A DNA stretch of 5,959 nucleotides. Origin: Acidobacteriaceae bacterium. GTDB taxonomy: Bacteria; Acidobacteriota; Terriglobia; Terriglobales; SbA1. Each line of letters opens with the position of its first letter. Positions within the stretch are counted from its first letter, which is position 1. The position numbers and the translations under genes were made by a program. Below, one piece after another: positions 1 through 5,172 of the stretch. The notes under the pieces were generated by a model. It saw only the letters and a program-made list of their open reading frames with translations, was not told where the DNA came from and made no database searches. The stretch lies in the NCBI GenBank assembly GCA_019237515.1, contig JAFAGX010000468.1, positions 1-5,959 on the forward strand, written 5' to 3'.

Positions 1-61
1 ATTTTCAAAATGGCTGGGGCATTTGGTAATAGGGATGCGCGTCGAAGGTGGTTTATTTCGG

Positions 62-150
62 AGGTCCTTCGCTTCGCTCAGGATTTCGCCTGCGGGCTCC
101 CGCTTCGCTCACGCCCGCGATACGGCTCAAGCTTGGTCGGGATGACAATG
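62..150. repeat. Palindromic intergenic repeat, copy 1
   Basis: The element starts near the AGGTCCTTCGCTTCGCTCAG stretch and ends with TCGGGATGACAATG (137-150). It contains an 11-bp direct repeat CGCTTCGCTCA at 70-80 and 101-111, and an inverted pair GCGGGC (92-97) and GCCCGC (113-118). Read on the minus strand it encodes peptides such as ILSEAKDLRNK, a hallmark of dispersed repeats in acidobacterial and some other genomes. The last 20 bases (131-150) match copy 2 (2087-2106) at 19 of 20 positions. Boundaries are approximate, because only two partly diverged copies are visible. Confidence 0.7.
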
Positions 151-159
151 GCAATCTAC

Positions 160-164
160 AAGGA
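160..164 (+). promoter_or_regulatory. Probable ribosome binding site for the Ftr1-FtrD gene
   Basis: AAGGA lies 11 bases before the ATG at 176. The spacing is somewhat long but usable. It supports the start at 176, which gives the N-terminus MLQAFMITLREGVEA, matching the usual start of Ftr1-family proteins. Confidence 0.45.
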
Positions 165-175
165 CGGGTTCTGAA

Positions 176-1423
176 ATGTTGCAAGCATTCATGATTACGC
201 TGCGGGAGGGGGTCGAGGCGGCCCTGATTGTGGGCATCACGCTGGCTTACCTCGAAAAGATTGGACGGCCGGAGCTGCGAAAGGCGGTGTATGCAGCCCT
301 GGGCGCGGCGTTTCTCGGGAGCATCGCGGGGGCAGTGGTACTTTCGCGGCTCAACTTGAATGAGGACGTATTTGAGGGCTGGATCATGCTGGCGGCGGCG
401 TTCTTTGTCATCACCATGGTCATCTTCATGATGAAAACCGGGCGCAAGCTGAAGGGCGAGATCGAAGGCAAAGTTGGGCTGCTGGCCGGAAATGATGCCT
501 GGTTCGGACTGTTTGCGTTTGTCTTTCTGATGGTGCTTCGCGAAGGCGCGGAGACAGTGCTGGCGTTAGCGGCCGTTTCGCTGAACTCGACGGCGCTGCT
601 GAGCTTTATCGGAACCATGCTCGGGATCCTGGCGGCGGTGGCGTTTGGCGTGACGTTTGTCAAAGGCAGCATCAAGATCAATTTGCAGAAATTCTTCCGT
701 GTGACCACGGTGATTCTGTTCTTCGTCGCGGCGCAGCTGGTGATCAGCGGATTGCATGAGCTTTCGGAGAACGGCGTACTGCCATCGTCGAAAGAGGAGA
801 TGGCGATTGTCGGACCGATCGTACGCAACGACGTCTTCTTCTTTATTACGATTCTGGCGCTGGCGGCCTTGATGGTGTTGTTCGAAGTAAAGCGACGCCA
901 ACCTGTGGCAGTGCCGGAATCGGCGGCGGAGCGGCGAAAGGCGTTGTGGAGCGCGCGGCGCGAGCGGCTGTGGATGGGTGCGGTTTACGTCAGTTCGTTT
1001 GTGTTCATCGTCCTGGCCACCGCGGAATTCATTTATGCCAAGAGCGTAAGTGCGCTGTCGCCGGCGACGGAAGTCACCTTCGTGAACGGCCAGGTCAGCA
1101 TTCCGTTGAAGCAGGTTTACGACGGCGACCTGCACCGCTATCAGGCGAAAGAGAACGGAGTGGAAGTTCGGTTCTGGCTCTATCAGAAGCCGGATGGCAA
1201 GATTGCCAGCGTGCTGGACGCCTGCGAGATCTGCGGCGCGGTGGGATTTTATAAGCGGCAGAATAGCGTGATCTGCAAGAATTGCGCGGCTCCGATCAAT
1301 CCGCAATCGGTAGGAATGCCGGGCGGGTGCAATCCAATTCCGCTGACGGCGGAAGTGACGGCTGATTCGGTGATCATCCGGGAAGCGGATGTGGCGGCGC
1401 GGACCAAAGTTTTCCAGAAATAA
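176..1423 (+). CDS. Ftr1-family high-affinity iron permease fused to FtrD-like (DUF2318) cysteine-rich domain
   Basis: This 415-residue inner-membrane protein is predicted to move iron into the cytoplasm. Residues 1-240 form the Ftr1/EfeU-like permease with about seven hydrophobic segments. The two family-defining iron-binding motifs are present: REGVE at 10-14 in the first helix and REGAE at 122-126. A basic linker (about 240-265) leads to a further membrane segment at about 267-287. The remainder is an extracytoplasmic domain resembling the FtrD/Cj1660 family (PF10080), with CEIC (350-353), CKNC (367-370) and GGCNPIPL (383-390). The five cysteines suggest an Fe-S cluster or other redox or metal site. 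In Campylobacter and Brucella these halves are separate proteins (Cj1658/Cj1660; FtrC/FtrD). The next gene starts 2 bp downstream. Family assignment is secure from the motifs; the electron-transfer role of the C-terminal domain is inferred from the family. Confidence 0.92.
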   Translation: MLQAFMITLREGVEAALIVGITLAYLEKIGRPELRKAVYAALGAAFLGSIAGAVVLSRLNLNEDVFEGWIMLAAAFFVITMVIFMMKTGRKLKGEIEGKVGLLAGNDAWFGLFAFVFLMVLREGAETVLALAAVSLNSTALLSFIGTMLGILAAVAFGVTFVKGSIKINLQKFFRVTTVILFFVAAQLVISGLHELSENGVLPSSKEEMAIVGPIVRNDVFFFITILALAALMVLFEVKRRQPVAVPESAAERRKALWSARRERLWMGAVYVSSFVFIVLATAEFIYAKSVSALSPATEVTFVNGQVSIPLKQVYDGDLHRYQAKENGVEVRFWLYQKPDGKIASVLDACEICGAVGFYKRQNSVICKNCAAPINPQSVGMPGGCNPIPLTAEVTADSVIIREADVAARTKVFQK

Positions 1424-1425
1424 CC

Positions 1426-2814
1426 ATGTTTCTTCGTCTCGTTTACGAATCGTTCCGGCGGCAAAAGCGCCGAAAAGCGTTGGCCGGAGTGGCGATCATG
1501 CTCGGTGTCGGCGTGGCGACCGCGATGATTGCAGTCGCAACTGACGTTGGCGACAAGATCAGCCGCGAGCTGCGGACGTATGGGGCGAATCTGCTGGTCA
1601 CACCACAAGAAGATTCACTCGATCTGCAGATTGGGGGAGTCGATCTCAAGCCGCCGAGCGACGGTGCATATCTGAACGAGGCAGATCTTCCGAAAATTCG
1701 CGGCACATTCTGGCACCACAACATTGTGGGCTTTGCTCCCATGCTGCCGGTGAATGTCGATGTGGATGGGAAGAAGCTCACGCTACTGGGCACTTACTTT
1801 TCGAAAAAACTGGCCTTCGGAAAAGAAGATTTCGCGACGGGAGTGCGGATCACGCATCCGTGGTGGAAGGTGCAGGGAGCGTGGCCGGAGGATGAGTCGG
1901 GGGATGTGCTGATTGGGGAGAGTTTGGCAGGGAAGCTGGGGGTGAAGCCAGGCGATGAAATTCAGATAGGCGCTAAAGACAGTAGGCTCTCGGCTGAACA
2001 AGGAAGCGAGCCAAACGCGCGTTATTCTGCCGCAGAAAACGCGGCAGTTCGCGCGGCTCGCCCAGATCCCTCGCTGCGCAAAGGAGGCTTGCTCGGGATG
2101 ACAATGCCCCGGCCGCATCGAGTTTCTGGAATTCTGTCCACTGGAGCGGCGGAAGATGGGGAGATCGTAGCGCCACTAAAATTGGCGCAGCAGATTCTGG
2201 GAAAGCCGGGAGCGGTAAGAAGGCTTTATGTCAGCGCAATGACGAAGCCGGAGGATGCGCTGGCGCGTCGCGATCCCAAGACGATGAATGCGGAGTTGTT
2301 CGATCGCTGGTATTGCTCGCCATACGTGCAGTCAATTGCGTATCAATTGCAGGAAGCGATTCCACATTCGCATGCCGAGCAGATCCGGCAGGTAGCGCAG
2401 ACGGAAGGCACGGTGCTGTCGCGAATTCAGGGGCTGATGTTGTTGATCACCTTGGCGGCGTTGCTGGCTTCGGCGCTGGCAGTTTCGGCGGCGATGGCAA
2501 CCGCAATTTTTGAGCGGCGCGGCGAAGTAGGATTGATGAAAGCGCTCGGGGCGGGGAACACGGCGATAGCCGGTTTGTTCTTTGTGGAGGCGGCGCTGCT
2601 GGCGCTCATTGGGGGTGTCGTCGGCTTTGGGGCGGGAGCGGTGTTGGCAAGGCAGATCGGGCGGTCGATTTTCGATTCGCAGATCACGATTGATCCGGTG
2701 CTGTTGCCGGTCATCCTGACGCTGGCCGTGATTGTCACATTTGCAGGCAGTGCGTTGGCGATTCGCCGGGCAGTGAAGTTTGATCCGGTATATGCGCTGC
2801 GAGGTGAGGCATGA
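1426..2814 (+). CDS. FtsX/MacB-type ABC transporter permease (first of a pair), iron-uptake operon
   Basis: This 462-residue protein has the MacB/LolC layout: a short basic cytoplasmic N-terminus, a membrane segment at about 19-38, a large periplasmic domain (about 40-330), then three membrane segments at about 337-360, 382-407 and 425-446. The FtsX-like coupling region FERRGEVGLMKALGAGN (362-378) contacts the ATPase. The motif RELRTYGANLLV (47-58) after the first helix and LSTGAAEDGEI (237-247) recur in the next gene, so the two are paralogues and probably form a heterodimer with the downstream ATPase. Gene order matches Cj1661-Cj1663. Residues about 183-229 derive from a repeat inserted in frame and are absent from the paralogue. 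The ATG is 2 bp after the previous stop and no clear Shine-Dalgarno is seen, so translational coupling is likely. The transported substrate is unknown; an auxiliary role in iron uptake is inferred from context. Confidence 0.9.
   Translation: MFLRLVYESFRRQKRRKALAGVAIMLGVGVATAMIAVATDVGDKISRELRTYGANLLVTPQEDSLDLQIGGVDLKPPSDGAYLNEADLPKIRGTFWHHNIVGFAPMLPVNVDVDGKKLTLLGTYFSKKLAFGKEDFATGVRITHPWWKVQGAWPEDESGDVLIGESLAGKLGVKPGDEIQIGAKDSRLSAEQGSEPNARYSAAENAAVRAARPDPSLRKGGLLGMTMPRPHRVSGILSTGAAEDGEIVAPLKLAQQILGKPGAVRRLYVSAMTKPEDALARRDPKTMNAELFDRWYCSPYVQSIAYQLQEAIPHSHAEQIRQVAQTEGTVLSRIQGLMLLITLAALLASALAVSAAMATAIFERRGEVGLMKALGAGNTAIAGLFFVEAALLALIGGVVGFGAGAVLARQIGRSIFDSQITIDPVLLPVILTLAVIVTFAGSALAIRRAVKFDPVYALRGEA
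1975..2106. repeat. Palindromic repeat copy 2, inserted in frame within the first permease gene
   Basis: This segment ends with TCGGGATGACAATG (2093-2106), identical to the end of copy 1. The last 20 bases (2087-2106) differ from 131-150 at one position. It contains AGATCCCTCGCTGCGCAAAG (2064-2083), the usual core of these repeats. On the minus strand it reads CHPEQASFAQRGIW, a typical peptide of such elements. A long hairpin at 2006-2061 forms its centre. Aligning the two permeases at the GDEIQI and LSTGAAED anchors shows about 41 extra residues exactly here, so the element appears to have entered the gene without breaking the frame. The left boundary is estimated. Confidence 0.72.
2006..2061. 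repeat. Nested hairpin inside repeat copy 2
   Basis: There are three complementary blocks, all exact: GCGAGC (2006-2011) with GCTCGC (2056-2061), CGCGCG (2016-2021) with CGCGCG (2050-2055), and CTGCCGC (2027-2033) with GCGGCAG (2041-2047). This gives 19 base pairs over 56 nt with a 7-nt loop, a 4-nt bulge and one asymmetric internal loop. It lies in the coding strand of the permease mRNA. The architecture is like a REP or small MITE-type palindrome. Confidence 0.7.
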
Positions 2815-3944
2815 ACCCGGCTGCAGAGCGGCGCACAGGTGGAAAACAGACTTCGATGTTCCTGCGGATGCTGATGCGAGCGGCGGTGCTGCGGCGCGGA
2901 AGGGCGGCATCGGCGCTGCTGGCGATGATTGTGGCAGCGGCTGCGGCAACGGCCATGCTGAACCTTTACGTAGATGTGCAGGCCAAGCTACGAAAAGAAT
3001 TCCGCAACTACGGAGCGAATGTAGTGGTCGTGGGCAAAGATGGCGCGGCACTACCCGCAGACGCCCTGGCTAAGGTGGAGTCAGTGCTGGGCGGGCGAGG
3101 ACTGGCGGTTCCGTTTGCCTATGTGGTTGCGAGAACCGCTGAGGGTCAGTCGGTGGTGGTTGCCGGAACCGATTTCGATAAGATTCGAAAACTTGATAGC
3201 TGGTGGTCGGTGAGCAATTGGCCGCAAGGTCCTCAAGATGCGCTGGTCGGAACGCGAGCCGCAGCAGTAGTGAGCGCTCAAGGGAAGCGGTTCGATCTGA
3301 GTTTTCAAGGACACACGATCCATCTAAATCCTGCGGGAACGCTCAGCACAGGGGCAGCTGAGGACAGCCGGGTCTATATATCGTTGCCAGATTTTGAGGC
3401 CTGGACGGGAATACAGCCGTCGACGATTGAAGCAGCGGCGTCAGGAGCGCCGGAGGAAGTGAATGCGACGATTGTGAAGCTCGCGGGGGCGATGCCAGAA
3501 GCGGAAGTGCGACCGGTGCGGCAGATCATGGAAGGGGAAGCGCGGGTGCTGGGGAAAACGAAAGCGACACTCCTCGCGTCGGCCAGTCTGATCATCTTGA
3601 CTGCCGCTTTGTGCGTGCTTTCGACGCTGATGGGCTGGGTGCTGGATCGGCGGCGGGATTTCGCGATCATGAAAGCCTTGGGAGCTTCGGAACGGCTGAT
3701 CACCAGCTTCTTTGCGGCCGAGGCGAGCGTACTAGGGGCGACGGGCGCCGTAGTAGGATTTGTGATTGGCATTGGGGCGGCGGCCTGGATCGGGCGAGTC
3801 AATTTTCATGCGCCGGTGGTGCCGAGATTCAATGTGCTGCCATGGATTCTGTTTGGAAGTGTAGCAGTGGCACTGATTTCGGCGGCGTTGCCAATGTCGT
3901 TGCTGCGGCGGGTACAGCCCGCGGTGATTTTGAGGGGAGAGTGA
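2811..3944 (+). CDS. FtsX/MacB-type ABC transporter permease (second of a pair), iron-uptake operon
   Basis: This 377-residue protein has the same plan as the preceding permease: a membrane segment at about 35-55, a periplasmic domain (about 56-250), then membrane segments at about 253-275, 303-327 and 343-364. DRRRDFAIMKALGASE (279-294) is the ATPase-coupling region. KEFRNYGANVVVV (62-74) and LSTGAAEDSRV (178-188) match the paralogue's RELRTYGANLLV and LSTGAAEDGEI. It is shorter because it lacks the repeat-derived segment and has a smaller periplasmic domain. The ATG overlaps the previous stop (ATGA), with GAGGTG just upstream. An internal ATG at 2856 (residue 16) would give MFLRMLMRAAVLRRGRAAS, which lines up better with the paralogue's MFLRLVYESF start, so the first 15 residues may not be translated. 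The equivalent in Campylobacter jejuni is Cj1661 or Cj1662. The substrate is not known. Confidence 0.88.
   Translation: MNPAAERRTGGKQTSMFLRMLMRAAVLRRGRAASALLAMIVAAAAATAMLNLYVDVQAKLRKEFRNYGANVVVVGKDGAALPADALAKVESVLGGRGLAVPFAYVVARTAEGQSVVVAGTDFDKIRKLDSWWSVSNWPQGPQDALVGTRAAAVVSAQGKRFDLSFQGHTIHLNPAGTLSTGAAEDSRVYISLPDFEAWTGIQPSTIEAAASGAPEEVNATIVKLAGAMPEAEVRPVRQIMEGEARVLGKTKATLLASASLIILTAALCVLSTLMGWVLDRRRDFAIMKALGASERLITSFFAAEASVLGATGAVVGFVIGIGAAAWIGRVNFHAPVVPRFNVLPWILFGSVAVALISAALPMSLLRRVQPAVILRGE
3933..3940 (+). promoter_or_regulatory. Strong ribosome binding site for the ATPase gene
   Basis: AGGGGAGA ends 5 bases before the ATG at 3946 and lies inside the 3' end of the second permease gene. It is the clearest Shine-Dalgarno in the window and fixes the start of the ATPase. 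The preceding TGA (3942-3944) is one base before the ATG. Confidence 0.7.
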
Positions 3945-3945
3945 A

Positions 3946-5172
3946 ATGATCAAGCTGAAGGACGCCAGCCGCGTGTATCCGGCGAAGGCCGAAGCTAATG
4001 GCGGCGTGATCCGCGCGCTGGACAATTTCTCCCTGAACGTAGACCGCGGCGAGTGGATCGCGATCATGGGACCATCGGGCTCGGGAAAATCGACGTTGGT
4101 GAATCTGATTGGCTGCCTGGACCGGCCGACATCGGGCGAAATCTGGCTGGATGGGCAGAATGTGGCGCAGATGACGGCGTCAGAACTGAACCGGGTGCGA
4201 GCGGAGAAGATTGGATTTGTTTTCCAGCAATTTCACCTCATTCCCTATTTGAACGCGCTGGAAAATGTGATGTTGGCACAATATTTCCATAGCATGACAG
4301 ATGAACAAGAGGCATTAGAGGCGCTGGAGCGTGTGGGATTAAAAGGGCGTGCGAATCATGTACCGTCGCAGCTTTCGGGTGGTGAGCAGCAGAGGGTTTG
4401 CATCGCGCGGGCGCTGATCAACGATCCAAAGATCGTTTTGGCGGATGAGCCGACGGGGAATCTCGATGCAGCGAATGAAGAGATTGTGCTGCGGTTGCTG
4501 CGCGAGTTACATCAGCAGGGAAGAACGATTGTGATGGTGACGCATGATCCGGTGGTGGCGAGGTTGGCCGATCGCAGGATTGAGCTGCATCACGGCAAGA
4601 TTGCAGCCATGGTTGTGTTCTCGATGGCGGACGAGGAGCAGTTCGATGAAGTGCTCGAGGAACTATGGGTTCTTGAAGAGCATGGGGAGTCTGCGGAACT
4701 GGGGCGGATGGAAGTGCATGGGGCGCTGCCGGTGAGTATCGCGGTTGAAAAAATGACCGAGCTTGGCCTGGTGACGACGTCGCCGCATCCGCCGGAGAAG
4801 CATGATCACAAGCCTTTCGTGAATCCATGTCACGATGCGCTCAAGCCGGACGGGGTTTCGACCGGCGACGGTAGCATGATGGTTGATCTCACGCCGAGAG
4901 GGCGGCAACGGGCGGCCGACATCATCCGGCGGCATCGATTGGCGGAGCGGCTATTTACTGATAGTCTCGCGCTCGATAGCGAAACGGAAATCGAGCAGCA
5001 GGCCTGCAAATTCGAGCACATTTTGTCGCCCGAAGCGACGGACAAGATATGCAGCTTCTTAGGCCATCCTCGAACGTGTCCGCACGGTGCGCCGATTCCG
5101 CCGGGAACGTGTTGCGGAAGAGTGGGCGAGTTTTCCGATAACCAGATCCCCCGGTCCGAGCGACTTGTCTGA
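3946..5172 (+). CDS. ABC transporter ATPase (LolD/MacB type) fused to a DtxR/IdeR-like metal-sensor domain
   Basis: At 408 residues this is far longer than the usual 220-240 for a LolD/MacB-type ATPase. Residues 1-222 form a complete nucleotide-binding domain: Walker A GPSGSGKST (42-50), Q-loop VFQQF (92-96), signature LSGGE (143-147), Walker B VLADEP (164-169), D-loop NLDA (172-175) and H-loop His200. It should power the two permeases encoded just upstream. Residues about 227-392 resemble iron-dependent repressors: a winged-helix-like part (about 229-320), then the dimerisation and metal-binding part with RRHRLAERLFTD (328-339), ACKFEHILS (353-361) and a Cys-rich end FLGHPRTCPHGAPIPPGTCC (371-390). 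There is no SH3 domain. No stop, frameshift or strong ribosome binding site lies at the junction (about 4609-4624), so a true fusion is the simplest reading. ATPase identity is certain, the DtxR-like domain very likely; its role in transport control or transcription is inference. Confidence 0.93.
   Translation: MIKLKDASRVYPAKAEANGGVIRALDNFSLNVDRGEWIAIMGPSGSGKSTLVNLIGCLDRPTSGEIWLDGQNVAQMTASELNRVRAEKIGFVFQQFHLIPYLNALENVMLAQYFHSMTDEQEALEALERVGLKGRANHVPSQLSGGEQQRVCIARALINDPKIVLADEPTGNLDAANEEIVLRLLRELHQQGRTIVMVTHDPVVARLADRRIELHHGKIAAMVVFSMADEEQFDEVLEELWVLEEHGESAELGRMEVHGALPVSIAVEKMTELGLVTTSPHPPEKHDHKPFVNPCHDALKPDGVSTGDGSMMVDLTPRGRQRAADIIRRHRLAERLFTDSLALDSETEIEQQACKFEHILSPEATDKICSFLGHPRTCPHGAPIPPGTCCGRVGEFSDNQIPRSERLV
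4624..5115 (+). other. DtxR/IdeR-like domain within the ATPase gene
   Basis: By alignment from memory to Corynebacterium DtxR, H330 and E334 correspond to H79 and E83, and C354, E357 and H358 to C102, E105 and H106. E235 falls at the M10 position (acidic in MntR) and E350 at H98. Most ligands of the primary site are therefore kept, with the cysteine typical of iron sensors. The helix-turn-helix stretch is about 3 residues shorter than in DtxR, and the wing carries a His-rich insert of about 30 residues (279-311, with H281, H286, H288, C295, H296). Metal binding looks plausible; DNA binding is uncertain. Confidence 0.75.

Larger units (their letters stand above)
1..175. other. Leader region upstream of the iron-permease operon
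   Basis: No convincing gene lies here. The first 60 bases are relatively AT-rich and positions 1-11 form a short palindrome (ATTTT-C-AAAAT), but I could not pick out a clear -35/-10 pair. A palindromic repeat copy fills about 62-150. Frame 1 is open from base 1 to a TGA at 172-174, just before the ATG at 176. This could be the tail of an upstream gene running through the repeat, but codon choice over the first 50 bases (many A/T third positions) is unlike the neighbouring genes, so I treat it as probably non-coding. Confidence 0.5.

Noticed and set aside
92..118. Stem GCGGGC/GCCCGC as a transcription terminator
   Set aside because: No T-run follows it and it belongs to the dispersed repeat, so there is no specific support for a terminator.
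566..1306. Long minus-strand open frame (246 codons) opposite the Ftr1-FtrD gene
   Set aside because: It lies wholly opposite a gene with clear family motifs, has a low-complexity Arg/His-rich translation, and is a by-product of GC-rich codon use.
1783..2118. Minus-strand open frame starting MRPGHCHPEQASF
   Set aside because: The recognisable part is only the translated repeat; the rest is the complement of the permease. It is useful as evidence for the repeat, not as a gene.
2332..3051. Minus-strand open frame (239 codons) spanning the junction of the two permease genes
   Set aside because: It runs opposite two well-supported genes and its composition is Arg/Gln/Pro-rich with no recognisable domain.
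4609..4640. Separate DtxR gene starting at ATG 4609 or 4624
   Set aside because: There is no stop between the ATPase and this point and no convincing Shine-Dalgarno before either ATG, so a fused protein is simpler. Internal initiation giving an extra free sensor cannot be excluded.
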